DNA from: Frankia umida
GTDB taxonomy: Bacteria > Actinomycetota > Actinomycetes > Frankiales > Frankiaceae
Assembly (NCBI RefSeq): GCF_023242945.1
Contig: NZ_JALKFT010000002.1
Location: 301,531 to 365,530, forward strand
Direction of reading: 5' to 3'
DNA: 64,000 nucleotides
A program made the position numbers and the translations under genes. Below the pieces are notes generated by a model. It was given only the letters and a program-made list of their open reading frames with translations, made no database searches and was not told where the DNA came from. Position 1 is the first letter of the stretch, and the number at the start of each line of letters is the position of its first letter. Of the stretch, positions 17,072 to 27,247 are shown one piece after another.

Positions 17072-17121
17072 GAAGATCTTCACCCGGTGCGAAGATCGAT
17101 GCCGAGACTATCTTTAGATAG
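17072..17121. promoter_or_regulatory. Palindromes between azoR and marR
   Basis: GAAGATCTTC (17072-17081) is a perfect palindrome, and CTATCTTTAGATAG (17108-17121) is a 14-base inverted repeat with only the central pair unmatched. A further GAAGATCGAT copy lies between. They occupy the 222-base divergent promoter region and are AT-rich against the local background, as expected for a MarR operator. Confidence 0.6.
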
Positions 17122-17174
17122 GATCGTCTGCAAGCGCACTTATCTCACGGGGTGATCGGGCTGGCGAACGCGGG

Positions 17175-17180
17175 TACCCT
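17175..17180 (+). promoter_or_regulatory. Candidate -10 (TACCCT) for leaderless marR mRNA
   Basis: TACCCT is 6 bases before the marR ATG. The palindromes at 17072-17121 lie just upstream, so the operator would cover the -35 region or the bases before it. Confidence 0.45.
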
Positions 17181-17186
17181 GGCACG

Positions 17187-17756
17187 ATGAGCGACGCCGG
17201 GGCGTCTGCCGCGGTGCACGGCGCCGAGGCCGAGGGTCTGCCCGAGGACCTGGGGCACGATCTCGGCTGGCTGATGGGTCAGGCGCAGTACGGCTACCTC
17301 GAGGCGGCCGCCTCGGCCTGCACGCAGGTGCCCGGTGGTCTGCGCGCGCTTCAGGTGCTGGGCGCCGCCGTGGAGGGTGAGGGTCGCAACCAGATAGAGG
17401 TCGCGCGCAGGTTCGGCATCGACCGCACGGTCATGGTGCGTCTGGTCGACGAACTCGAGCGGGACGGGCTTGTGCTCCGTCAGCCGGATCCGGCCGATCG
17501 TCGCGCTCGCATCCTCGTCGCGACCGAACGCGGCGCCCTCGTCCACACGGCCGCCCAGCAGCAGCGACTGCTGGTTGACCAGCATGTTCTCGCCGCGCTG
17601 GAACCCGCGGAGCGCGAGGAGTTCGTCCGGCTGCTGCGCCGCATCGTGGCCCGACTCGTCGATGTGGACCCGACCCACGGCGCCGCCGCCTGCGAGATCG
17701 CCCGCCAGCAGATCGACGCCCGGGAGGGCACCGGCGGTCCAGCCGCCACCGGCTGA
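17187..17756 (+). CDS. MarR-family transcriptional regulator
   Basis: A 189-residue winged-helix repressor. Residues 60-125 hold the HTH (EGRNQIEVARRFGIDRTVMV) and wing (QPDPADRRARILVATERG) with the conserved D-R-R, flanked by dimerisation helices. It is divergent from azoR with palindromes between them, which suggests it senses a quinone or oxidant and controls azoR and itself. Only one Cys falls in the N-terminal helical part, so thiol sensing is possible but not shown. Confidence 0.88.
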   Translation: MSDAGASAAVHGAEAEGLPEDLGHDLGWLMGQAQYGYLEAAASACTQVPGGLRALQVLGAAVEGEGRNQIEVARRFGIDRTVMVRLVDELERDGLVLRQPDPADRRARILVATERGALVHTAAQQQRLLVDQHVLAALEPAEREEFVRLLRRIVARLVDVDPTHGAAACEIARQQIDAREGTGGPAATG

Positions 17757-17925
17757 CCAGGCGTCCACGAGAAGTCGCCGGCGCCCCGCGGCCGGTTCCG
17801 GATCGGGATCCGCCTACCTGGGTTGTCGCGGGCGGCGAATCGGACGCGAACACCACCACCGTGACCCGGGCGCACCCCGCGCACCGGTGATCTCCGAGCG
17901 GGGCGTCGCCGGGCGTGCCCCGGTC

Positions 17926-18222
17926 CTAGGCGGCGGCCGGCGGGTGCACCTGCTCGAACGGCCATGCGTGCGGGGCGCCCGTGGTGAGGCCGGGTGGCAC
18001 AGTGGGCATCGGTGGCACAGTGGGCATCGGTGGCACAGTGGGCATCGGTGGCTCGGTGGGCATCGGTGGCGCGGTGGTGCGGATGATCACGACGACCAGG
18101 TCGCCCGCCCGCTGGTGGCTGAGATACACCTCACCGTCGCGGTCGCCGAGGGCGTCGACCGCCCAGTCCCGTAGTCGGGTGAGCTGGCCGGGGGCGGCCT
18201 TGGCCTCCCACATCCAGATCAT
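17926..18222 (-). CDS. Conserved small protein with PPMPT repeat insertion
   Basis: A 98-residue protein starting MIWMWEAKAAPGQL and ending PHAWPFEQVHPPAAA. From memory, small actinobacterial proteins with a similar beginning and a PHAWPFE-like end lie beside groES; I cannot verify this here. Its middle, where a short linker would suffice, is filled by PPMPTVPPMPTV repeats encoded by an 18-bp tandem array. ATG 18222 is preceded by GGGAGTCC. It is divergent from groES. Function unknown. Confidence 0.6.
   Translation of the reverse strand: MIWMWEAKAAPGQLTRLRDWAVDALGDRDGEVYLSHQRAGDLVVVIIRTTAPPMPTEPPMPTVPPMPTVPPMPTVPPGLTTGAPHAWPFEQVHPPAAA
17993..18064. repeat. 4 x 18-bp in-frame tandem repeat
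   Basis: Three near-identical units and one variant (starts 17993, 18011, 18029, 18047), with a degenerate fifth. On the minus strand they encode the six-residue block PPMPTV/PPMPTE. Confidence 0.92.
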
Positions 18223-18449
18223 CGTCGGACTCCCGTCGGATGCTGGCGGTGTATCGGTCCACCCCGATCGTCGCGCAGCTCACGGGGGCGGTCGGTGGTG
18301 GGGGTCGGGGCACGCGACCGGATCCGCGGCGTGCCTGGACGCCCGGATCCCCACGATCACGGGCGGAACGGGCGCGTCGGTCCACGTCCACGGAGTACGT
18401 CCCGGGCACAGCGTCGGCCTTTGAGTCTTGACAGATCCGCCCTTCTTGG

Positions 18450-18502
18450 TTGACGTGCGTGGTGCGGGTGCTAGGTTGGCACTCGGCACGTGAGAGTGCC
18501 AG
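18450..18502 (+). promoter_or_regulatory. groES promoter with CIRCE operator
   Basis: A -35 TTGACG (18450-18455) and -10 TAGGTT (18472-18477) are spaced by 16 bases. The inverted repeat TTGGCACTC-N9-GAGTGCCAG (18476-18502) overlaps the -10 and start point and matches the CIRCE consensus, the operator of the heat-shock repressor HrcA. A second TTGACA at 18428 is too far from this -10 and may serve another start. Confidence 0.88.
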
Positions 18503-18583
18503 CGACGACAGGCGCCTGTTCACCCGCGACGGCAGGCCGCCAGGGTCGCTCTCTCATCCAGCGTAGGAAGGGGGAGGTCGATC

Positions 18584-18889
18584 GTGACGACCGCCACCAA
18601 GGTTGCTATCAAGCCTCTTGAAGACCGCATCGTCGTGCAGCCGTCGGATGCCGAGCAGACCACCGCATCGGGCATCGTGATTCCGGACACGGCCAAGGAG
18701 AAGCCCCAGGAGGGGACTGTTCTCGCGGTCGGACCGGGTCGGTTCGAGGACGGCAAGCGCGTCCCGCTCGACGTGAAGGTCGGCGACGTGGTGCTCTACA
18801 GCAAGTACGGCGGTACCGAGGTCAAGTACTCGGGCGAGGAGTACCTGGTGCTCTCCGCGCGCGACGTCCTCGCGATCATCGAGAAGTAG
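18584..18889 (+). CDS. groES: Co-chaperonin GroES
   Basis: Heptameric lid of the GroEL chaperonin. The 101-residue protein starts MTTATKVAIKPLEDRIVVQ at GTG 18584 after GGAAGGGGGAGG. The mobile loop (EQTTASGIVIPDTAKEKPQ), the VGPG turn and the end DVLAIIEK are all standard. It is the first gene of groES-groEL under the CIRCE promoter, 129 bases before groEL. Confidence 0.97.
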   Translation: MTTATKVAIKPLEDRIVVQPSDAEQTTASGIVIPDTAKEKPQEGTVLAVGPGRFEDGKRVPLDVKVGDVVLYSKYGGTEVKYSGEEYLVLSARDVLAIIEK

Positions 18890-19018
18890 GCCGTGCGTCG
18901 GTAGCGACGCGACGGGGGGCGCGCCCCGCTGGTGGCCGCCCGGTGTCCGCCGGGTGCACCGGCGGGGCGCGCTTCTCGTTGTGCTACCGGCAATCGATGT
19001 CGGGAGGACACCTCAGGT

Positions 19019-20665
<1,647 letters not shown>

Positions 20666-20679
20666 CCGGCCACGCACAA

Positions 20680-20730
20680 CGATGCGGCCCGACCTGGGCC
20701 CCCGGCAGGGGGTTCAGGCGGGCCGCATCG
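20680..20730 (+). terminator. Terminator hairpin after groEL
   Basis: CGATGCGGCCCG (20680-20691) and CGGGCCGCATCG (20719-20730) form a perfect 12-bp stem. The 27-base loop can itself fold. It begins 14 bases after the groEL stop. Confidence 0.8.
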
Positions 20731-20879
20731 CCGTTTCGGTGGGCACCGGCCGCCGCTTCCACCCTCGTCGGGTGACAACCAGTCAGGGCCTCACCCGTCC
20801 CGGGTGATCAGCGGTGGCGGGCGGGGATGTCGGCCATATCGGCTCCCGGTCCGCCCCCCACCGCTCATCGGTGCGCCGC

Positions 20880-21212
20880 TCAGCAGGCCGGCGCGAGCCC
20901 AGGACGTGCCGGTACGCGGCGGGTCACCCCGCGCCGCGAGCGGCCGGTGAGGATCGCCTCGCGTTCGGACTCGCTGAGCCCGCCCCAGACGCCGTACGGC
21001 TCGCGTGCGGTCAGCGCGTACTCGCCGCACGCACGCACGACCGGACAGCGGGCGCAGATCGCCTTGGCCGCCGCCTCCCGTGCCGCCCGGGCTGGCCCGC
21101 GTTCGCCTTCGGGATGGAAGAACAACTCCGTACTCTCGCCCCGGCAGGCGCCGTGAAGCTGCCACTCCCACTTCTCCGCGCCGGGGCCGGGAAGTCGTCG
21201 AACATCGGTCAT
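20880..21212 (-). CDS. WhiB-family iron-sulfur regulator (WhiB3/WhiD type)
   Basis: A 110-residue WhiB-like protein that binds a 4Fe-4S cluster and usually sigma factor region 4. The four cysteines are at 23, 53, 56 and 62 (Cx29Cx2Cx5C). The turn GVWGGLSESERE follows, and a basic C-terminus (GRSRRGVTRR) is suited to DNA contact. The start at ATG 21212 (MTDVRRL) is preceded by a G-run. In Mycobacterium whiB3 and in Streptomyces whiD lie beside groES-groEL, so position supports this assignment. It converges on groEL. Confidence 0.9.
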   Translation of the reverse strand: MTDVRRLPGPGAEKWEWQLHGACRGESTELFFHPEGERGPARAAREAAAKAICARCPVVRACGEYALTAREPYGVWGGLSESEREAILTGRSRRGVTRRVPARPGLAPAC

Positions 21213-21786
21213 CGGCCTGAGCCCCCCTTTCGACCTGAGCGGCGAGCGCCGCGGCGTCACCGTAGTACCGGTCACCCTCCCGGGGATCTTGAAAATTTCA
21301 CCCTGGGCCCGGCATCGGCCACCGTCGGTCCGCGACCTGTCGCGGCGTGCCTGACCGCGCCGCACCGTCGGGGCATGCCGCGGCCAACGCCGAGGGGCGG
21401 AGCGGGTCGGATGGTGTTCTGCCTACCCAGGACCTTCGCCTACCCACGACCTCGGCTGGTCACACGACCTCGCGCGAGCTGTGCCGCGGTTCGCTGTCCG
21501 CCCGGCCCAGGTCCTCGTCCGGTATGCCCGGCGCGCGTCACGGAACCGAGCCGCCGGCGCACGCTCGGTCAGATCGGATGGTCCGGGTACGGCGGATGGT
21601 CCGGGCGCGGCGGATGTCGCGCTGGCTCGAAAGTTCTACCGCGGACGTCCGAACGTGGACCCCCACCCGGGCACACCCGGGGCAGGAGGAAGCACCCCAC
21701 CGCGAGGAACGGCCACCACATCCCCGGGACGACCGGCCACACCATGGGACGGCGGACACCGCGCGATCGCGACCGCGCGGTGGAAC
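21213..21786. other. Gene-poor stretch between whiB and the DUF5319-type gene
   Basis: 574 bases without a convincing gene. Sigma-factor and anti-sigma genes occupy this place in Mycobacterium and are absent here. A short direct repeat of GCGGATGGTCCGGGYRC type lies at about 21574-21620. Upstream whiB control signals should lie at its left end, but I see no clear operator. Confidence 0.5.
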
Positions 21787-22194
21787 TCAGCGGGAGTCGG
21801 CCTCCGAGGCGGCGGACGCCTCGTAGACGCCATCGGCGAAGCCGCGGGCGTACTCCCAGCTCACGTAGCACGAGTAGTCAGGCGCGAACGCCGGCTCGTG
21901 CACCCGGGTGCGGCCCTCGTTGAGCAGGTTGCGCAGATTGCCGGCCAGCAGCTCCCAGTCGAAGTAGTGGGGCTCAGCGCAACCCTCGCAGTCGACCACG
22001 AGCCCGCGGTATCCGCGTGGCTCGAGCAACGTGCGGAAGACGTCCAGGTCTCCCAGCTCCGCGAGGACCTCTTCCCGCTCGTGCAGGGAAAGCGGTTCGA
22101 GCAGATGGAGATCGTCTGCGGAGTCGAGGCGCGCGAGCTCAGCGGCCGGATCCTCGGGGTCACCCGCGAAGGGGTCGACAGGCTCGTCGCTCAC
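21787..22194 (-). CDS. DUF5319-type conserved protein
   Basis: A 135-residue acidic protein starting at GTG 22194 (MSDEPVDPFAGDPEDPAAEL). It has a helical PLSLHEREEVLAELGDLDVF segment, then VVDCEGCAEPHYFDWELL with a CxxC...H pattern that may bind metal, and ends in WEYARGFADGVYEASA. The family, by memory, is DUF5319 (Mycobacterium Rv3412), which also precedes guaB2. The start is supported by a TAGCGT -10 exactly 7 bases upstream; longer readings have no good start. Function unknown. Confidence 0.8.
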   Translation of the reverse strand: MSDEPVDPFAGDPEDPAAELARLDSADDLHLLEPLSLHEREEVLAELGDLDVFRTLLEPRGYRGLVVDCEGCAEPHYFDWELLAGNLRNLLNEGRTRVHEPAFAPDYSCYVSWEYARGFADGVYEASAASEADSR

Positions 22195-22682
22195 GAGGAC
22201 AACGCTACGCTTGCCCGGACTGCTAAGTGGTCCCGATTCGGAGTCTCGGCACCGTTGTGCGGCGCTTGTGAGAGGTTCGGCGGCTCGTCGTCGTCCCGAA
22301 AACCCCGTCGGTCGCGCCCATCCCACCGGTTGTGCGGGTCCCCACGACCGGCGGTCACAGCTCTTCGCGCTGGTGGCCAGGGTCGTCCGCGCAGGGCACG
22401 GCCACCGTCGCGGGTAGCGAGGCGACACCGTGGCCCGGCCGCGATCTCGGTCACGCGGCGCCCGCCCAGTGGTGCCATCGCCCTCTACGATGGGGATGTG
22501 CCGTGACCCGACGGCCGGATGCCTCCCAGCGATGGCCGCACGCGGGCCCGGGGTCCGCGAGGCCCCGCGTTCCCGTCTCGTCCACCGGGCGATCGGGCCG
22601 GACCCCAGGCACCCGGCGGGGCCGTGGCCGTCGGGCGGTTCCGCAGCGCCGCGGCACCGGTCACTCCGGAACGGAAGGTGCC
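22195..22682. other. Divergent intergenic region upstream of guaB
   Basis: 488 bases between the divergent DUF5319-type gene and guaB. It contains the TAGCGT -10 of the former (22202-22207) and a TACGAT hexamer at 22486-22491 that could be the guaB -10. The latter implies a leader of about 185 bases. No known riboswitch signature is visible in that leader. Confidence 0.4.
22202..22207 (-). promoter_or_regulatory. Candidate -10 (TAGCGT) for leaderless DUF5319-gene mRNA
   Basis: On the minus strand TAGCGT is 7 bases before the GTG at 22194, identical in sequence and spacing to the alr and dacA-like elements. Confidence 0.45.
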
Positions 22683-24278
22683 ATGAACGCCCCTGTCGCC
22701 ACGCACTCGTCCACGTCGGGCGCAGGCTCCGTCGAGCCCCGAGCAGACCTGCTGGGTGCCGACGCCGCCCCGGTACCGCCGAAGCTCGCGATGCTCGGGC
22801 TGACCTTCGACGACGTCCTGCTGCTGCCGGCCGAGTCCGACCTGGTGCCCTCCGAGGCCGACACGTCGACCCGGCTGTCGCGTTCGATCAACCTCGCCGT
22901 CCCGCTGGTCTCCTCGGCGATGGACACGGTGACCGAGGCGCGGATGGCGATCGCCATGGCCCGCCAGGGCGGCGTCGGTGTGCTGCACCGCAACCTGTCG
23001 ATCGACGAGCAGGCCCAGCAGGTCGACATGGTCAAGCGGTCCGAGTCCGGCATGATCACCGCACCGGTGACCTGCGGCCCCGAGGCCACCCTCGAGGACG
23101 CCAACGTCCTCATGGCGCGCTACCGCATCTCCGGTGTGCCGGTGACCGAGCCGGACGGCCAGCTCGTCGGGATCGTCACCAACCGTGACATCCGCTTCGA
23201 GCGTGACTACTCCCGCCGGGTCCAGGACGTGATGACCCGGATGCCGCTGATCACCGCGCCGGTCGGCGTGTCCCCCGAGGACGCGCTTGCCCTGCTGCAC
23301 CGACACAAGATCGAGAAGCTGCCGATCGTCGACGACTCGGGTCGGCTGCGCGGGCTGATCACCGTCAAGGACTTCACCAAGCGTGAGCAGTACCCGAACG
23401 CCACCAAGGACGCGGACGGCCGGCTCGTCGTCGGCGCCGCGGTCGGCGTCGGGGAGGACGCCTACAAGCGGGCCCAGGTGCTCGTCGCCGCCGGTGTGGA
23501 CTTCCTGATCGTCGACACCGCGCACGGGCACCAGCGGGCCGTGCCCGACATGGTCCGCCGGCTCAAGACCGATCTGCGGGCCGGTCCCGGCGGCCGCCCG
23601 CTGGACATCATCGGTGGGAACGTGGCGACCGGCGCCGGAGCCGCCGCGCTCATCGCCGCCGGCGCGGACGCGATCAAGGTCGGGGTCGGGCCCGGCTCGA
23701 TCTGCACCACCCGCATCGTGTCCGGTGTCGGTGTGCCGCAGGTCACCGCGATCTACGAGGCGGCCCAGGTCGCCCGGCGCCACGGCGTGCCCGTCATCGG
23801 CGACGGTGGCCTGCAGTACTCCGGGGACATCGCCAAGGCGATCGCGGTCGGCGCCGACACGGTCATGCTCGGCAGCCTGCTCGCCGGCGTGGACGAGAGC
23901 CCGGGCGAGCTCATCTTCATCAACGGCAAGCAGTTCAAGGCATACCGGGGCATGGGCTCGCTGGCGGCGATGCGCAGCCGCGGCGTGGCGCGGTCCTACT
24001 CCAAGGACCGCTACTTCCAGGACGACGTGCTCTCCGACGACAAGCTCGTCCCCGAGGGCGTCGAGGGGCAGGTGCCCTACCGCGGCTCGCTCGCGGCCGT
24101 CGCGCACCAGCTCATCGGCGGGCTGCGCGCCGCGATGGGATACACCGGCTCGCCGACGATCCAACGCCTTCAGGACGACGCGCAGCTGATCCGGATCACC
24201 TCCGCCGGCCTGGTCGAGAGCCACCCGCACGACGTCCAGATGACCGTCGAGGCGCCGAACTACAACTCCGTGCGCTGA
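22683..24278 (+). CDS. guaB: Inosine-5'-monophosphate dehydrogenase
   Basis: NAD-dependent oxidation of IMP to XMP, the rate-limiting step to GMP. The 531-residue protein starts at ATG 22683 after GGAAGGTGCC. A 35-residue N-terminal extension precedes LTFDDVLLLPAESDLVPSEAD. Two CBS domains (about 125-240) interrupt the barrel. The catalytic loop GPGSICTTRIVSGVG places Cys341, and the flap region around YRGMGSLAAM is present. guaB3 follows 115 bases later. Confidence 0.96.
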   Translation: MNAPVATHSSTSGAGSVEPRADLLGADAAPVPPKLAMLGLTFDDVLLLPAESDLVPSEADTSTRLSRSINLAVPLVSSAMDTVTEARMAIAMARQGGVGVLHRNLSIDEQAQQVDMVKRSESGMITAPVTCGPEATLEDANVLMARYRISGVPVTEPDGQLVGIVTNRDIRFERDYSRRVQDVMTRMPLITAPVGVSPEDALALLHRHKIEKLPIVDDSGRLRGLITVKDFTKREQYPNATKDADGRLVVGAAVGVGEDAYKRAQVLVAAGVDFLIVDTAHGHQRAVPDMVRRLKTDLRAGPGGRPLDIIGGNVATGAGAAALIAAGADAIKVGVGPGSICTTRIVSGVGVPQVTAIYEAAQVARRHGVPVIGDGGLQYSGDIAKAIAVGADTVMLGSLLAGVDESPGELIFINGKQFKAYRGMGSLAAMRSRGVARSYSKDRYFQDDVLSDDKLVPEGVEGQVPYRGSLAAVAHQLIGGLRAAMGYTGSPTIQRLQDDAQLIRITSAGLVESHPHDVQMTVEAPNYNSVR

Positions 24279-24393
24279 CGAGAGCTCCTTCCCATCTCGG
24301 GTGGACGGGTGGTGCCGCGGGCGCCCCCGTCCACCGTGTTGTTTCGCGTCGTGCCGGGGCCAGGCCACCGGCTGGAGTCAGGAGACCGCAAGC

Positions 24394-25527
24394 GTGGCAG
24401 AGGTCGAGATCGGCATTGGTAGGAACGCGCGGGTCGCGTACGGTCTCGACGCCGTCGGCATCGTCCCGTCACGGCGCACCCGTGACCCGCGGGACGTGTC
24501 GCTGGGCTGGGAGATCGACGCCTACCGGTTCGACCTGCCGCTGGTGGCCGCGCCGGCGGACGCCATCACCTCACCCGCGTCCGCGATCGCGCTGGGCCGG
24601 CTCGGTGGGCTGGGCATCCTGCACGTCGAGGGGCTGTGGACCCGGTACGAGGCACCGGAGCCGCTGATCGCCGAGGTGACCGACCTCGGCATCACCGCGG
24701 GCCCCGCGGTGGCCAACGCCCGGCTGCGCGAGCTCTACGCCACCCCGGTCGACCCCGACCTCATCGCCCGTCGGCTGGGGGAGCTGCGGGAGGCCGGGGT
24801 GACCGTCGCCGCGGCGCTGCGACCGCAGAAGGTGCGGGCGCTGTCGGCGCATGTGCTTGCCGCCGGGGCCGATCTGCTGGTCATCCACGGCACCGCCGTC
24901 TCCGCCGAACACCAGTCGCGCCAGACCGAGCCGCTCAACCTCAAGCGGTTCATCGGCGAACTCGACCTACCGGTGCTGGTCGGCGGATGCGCGTCGTTCT
25001 CCACGGCGCTGCATCTGATGCGGACCGGTGCCGCCGGTGTGATCGTCGGTGTCGGCTCCGGTCTCGGTGACCGGACCCACGAGACACTCGGCGTCGGCGT
25101 CCCCCTGGCGACCGCGATCGCGGACGCCGCCGGGGCGCGGATGCGCTACCTCGACGAGTCGGGCGGCCGTTACGTACACGTGATCGGCTACGGCGACCTG
25201 CGCACCGGCGGGGACGTCGCCAAGGCGGTCGCCTGCGGGGCGGACGCGGTGATGGTCGACGCGGTGCTCGCCACCGCACAGGACGCGCCCGGCCAGGGCG
25301 GCGTCTGGCCGATGAACGTGTTGTCCTCCGACCTGCCCGCCGGGAACTGGTCCCCGGTGGCGGGTACGGCGACCCTGGAGGAGATCGTGCACGGCATCGG
25401 CGCCCCCGTGGGCGCGACCGCGGGCAGCCTCGCCGGAGGCCTGCGGGCAGCCATGGCCACGACGGGATACGCCACCCTCAAGGAGTTCCAGAAGGCCGAG
25501 ATCATGGTCACTGCCGGCCGGCCCTGA
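24394..25527 (+). CDS. guaB3: GuaB3-family IMP dehydrogenase-related protein
   Basis: A 377-residue IMPDH/GMPR-like TIM barrel without CBS domains, starting MAEVEIGIGRNARVAYGLDA at GTG 24394. It ends with the IMPDH-like GGLRAAMATTGYATLKEFQ. The loop that carries the catalytic Cys in IMPDH reads VGVGSGLGDRTHETLGVGVP here, with no Cys, so IMP oxidation by the usual thioimidate route is unlikely. Close relatives in actinobacteria (Mycobacterium guaB3) also follow guaB2. Its substrate is uncertain; a GMP reductase-like or regulatory role is possible. Confidence 0.9.
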   Translation: MAEVEIGIGRNARVAYGLDAVGIVPSRRTRDPRDVSLGWEIDAYRFDLPLVAAPADAITSPASAIALGRLGGLGILHVEGLWTRYEAPEPLIAEVTDLGITAGPAVANARLRELYATPVDPDLIARRLGELREAGVTVAAALRPQKVRALSAHVLAAGADLLVIHGTAVSAEHQSRQTEPLNLKRFIGELDLPVLVGGCASFSTALHLMRTGAAGVIVGVGSGLGDRTHETLGVGVPLATAIADAAGARMRYLDESGGRYVHVIGYGDLRTGGDVAKAVACGADAVMVDAVLATAQDAPGQGGVWPMNVLSSDLPAGNWSPVAGTATLEEIVHGIGAPVGATAGSLAGGLRAAMATTGYATLKEFQKAEIMVTAGRP

Positions 25528-25599
25528 CACCCGGTCGAATCCGGTGGGGTGCGGGCATGGCACCCTGGGGTCGTCCGTCTCCGGCACGAAGGACGACCG

Positions 25600-27012
25600 A
25601 TGCGCCTCGACGAGCATGGCCGCTGGGTCAGTGACGACGGCGCCTACGTCTGGGACGAGGCCGCCCAGACCTGGCAGTCGGTATCCACCGCACCACCAGT
25701 CGGCCCCGCCGCGGCGCCGTCCTGGTCGGGCACGAGCGCGCCCTCGGCGCCGTCGGCCCACTCCGGCGCTCCGACCGTGGGTGGGTCAGCCGGCGCCCCG
25801 GGGGCGGTCTCCGGCACGGGTACCTCCCGTGCCGGTGCGTCCGGTTCGGGCCCGGTCGAGGCAACCGCCACGGGCGCGCTGCCGGCCTACGGCAGCGCGA
25901 CCCAGTTCGGCCGTTGGTCCCTGACCGGCGAACACGCCCTCACGACGGAGCAGCCGCAGACCGGCGGCCAGCCCCGGCCCGGTGACCAGACCCGGATGGG
26001 CGAGCAGCCCCGGACCGCCGGGCCGATGGCACCGGGCGGGCTCGCGGCCGCCGGCGGCCTGGCCACGACCGGTGGGCTGGGAATGCCCGCCGGGCCGGGT
26101 GCGCCGGGCGGGCTGGGTGCCTCTGGTGGGCCAGCGGGCTCGGGCCGGGGTACGGATGCGGCCGGTGGGCCGGGGGCGTCAGCGGGTCCCGGTGCGGTCG
26201 GTGGTCTGGGCGCGACGGGCACTCCGGGTGTGGCAGGCGCTCCAGGGACGACCGGTGGGCTGGGCTCGACCGGTGGGCTGGGCTCGACCGGTGGGCTGGG
26301 GGTGGCCGGTGGGCCGCTGGGCGACATCGGGTCGACCGGTCCGGTGGGACGGGCCGGTAACCGGCCGGCCAGTCCCTGGAACGCCGACAGCGAGCAGACC
26401 GGTGAGATCCGTCGTGTCGGTGGCGCCGCCACGCACACCGGCGCGACACCGCTGCGGGCCGCGGGCGTCGCGCACTGGGACGACGACCTCGACGACGACT
26501 CGCACCTCCCGCCTGGCCGCGACGAGGAGGAGGGACGATCCGGCTGGGCGCCGTCGCGGGGGCGCGCGGACGGGCGGGTGCCCGGGGGAACCCCGCCGGC
26601 GCGCCCCGGGGCCGTCGGCCCGGATGCGGGGATCGGGGGCCGACTGTCCGCGTTGACGCGGCAGGCCCGTCAGCGACCCATCGTGCTGATCGTCGCCACC
26701 GTGGCGCTGGTCTGCCTGGGTCTCACCCTCGTCGGTTACCTTGCGCTGGGTGGCGGCGACTCGGGCACCGGGCAGACCGCGGGCGCCACGACCTCCGGGC
26801 ACGCCCAGTACGACAAGGACGTTCGAAACGCCTACCTCGGATCCTGCCTGGACGTCAGCAACGGAAACGAGAGCTACTGCACCTGCACGCTGGACAAGCT
26901 GGAGGCCACGTACACCCAGGAGGAGTACCGGCGATTCAGCGCGAGCGTGCAGTCCGAGTCGTCGCAGCGGATCGTGCGGGAGATCTATGCCGCCTGCCGA
27001 GACAAGCGATGA
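25600..27012 (+). CDS. Single-pass membrane protein with Gly/Pro-rich cytoplasmic region and Cys-containing outer domain
   Basis: 470 residues. Residues 1-30 form a compact start (MRLDEHGRWVSDDGAYVWDE) resembling short tryptophan-containing modules. About 300 residues of Gly/Ala/Pro/Thr-rich low complexity follow, including GLGSTGGLGSTGGLG. One transmembrane helix (IVLIVATVALVCLGLTLVGY) leads to a roughly 80-residue outer domain with four cysteines (GSCLDVSNGNESYCTC...YAACRDKR), likely disulfide-paired. ATG 25600 follows GAAGGACGACC. It precedes another protein of the same architecture. I do not recognise the family. Confidence 0.75.
   Translation: MRLDEHGRWVSDDGAYVWDEAAQTWQSVSTAPPVGPAAAPSWSGTSAPSAPSAHSGAPTVGGSAGAPGAVSGTGTSRAGASGSGPVEATATGALPAYGSATQFGRWSLTGEHALTTEQPQTGGQPRPGDQTRMGEQPRTAGPMAPGGLAAAGGLATTGGLGMPAGPGAPGGLGASGGPAGSGRGTDAAGGPGASAGPGAVGGLGATGTPGVAGAPGTTGGLGSTGGLGSTGGLGVAGGPLGDIGSTGPVGRAGNRPASPWNADSEQTGEIRRVGGAATHTGATPLRAAGVAHWDDDLDDDSHLPPGRDEEEGRSGWAPSRGRADGRVPGGTPPARPGAVGPDAGIGGRLSALTRQARQRPIVLIVATVALVCLGLTLVGYLALGGGDSGTGQTAGATTSGHAQYDKDVRNAYLGSCLDVSNGNESYCTCTLDKLEATYTQEEYRRFSASVQSESSQRIVREIYAACRDKR
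26254..26307 (+). repeat. 18-bp in-frame repeat in the 25600 gene
   Basis: Two perfect copies of GGTGGGCTGGGCTCGACC and a diverged third encode GGLGST blocks in the low-complexity region. Confidence 0.85.
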
Positions 27013-27247
27013 CAGACTCCCGTGTAAAATCGTTCGACAACATCGTTGGCACAATTTTTTGCCGCACCAACCGGTTCCTGACGAGGCACCGGCACGCTTT
27101 TTTCGATCTTCTTGCTGACCTGGGGGGCAGGAGATGCCGCCCGATGATCATGTATCGCACCGTCTCACAGCGCACCGCGGCTTTCGCGCGTGACCGCGGC
27201 CTCAGGGCCGCCGGATCGCCCGGCGCGGCGTGGCGGGTGATCGTCCG

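Noticed and set aside
21481..22506. 341-codon plus-strand frame
   Set aside because: It overlaps the conserved DUF5319-type gene on the opposite strand, has no motif, and shows arbitrary composition typical of shadow frames.
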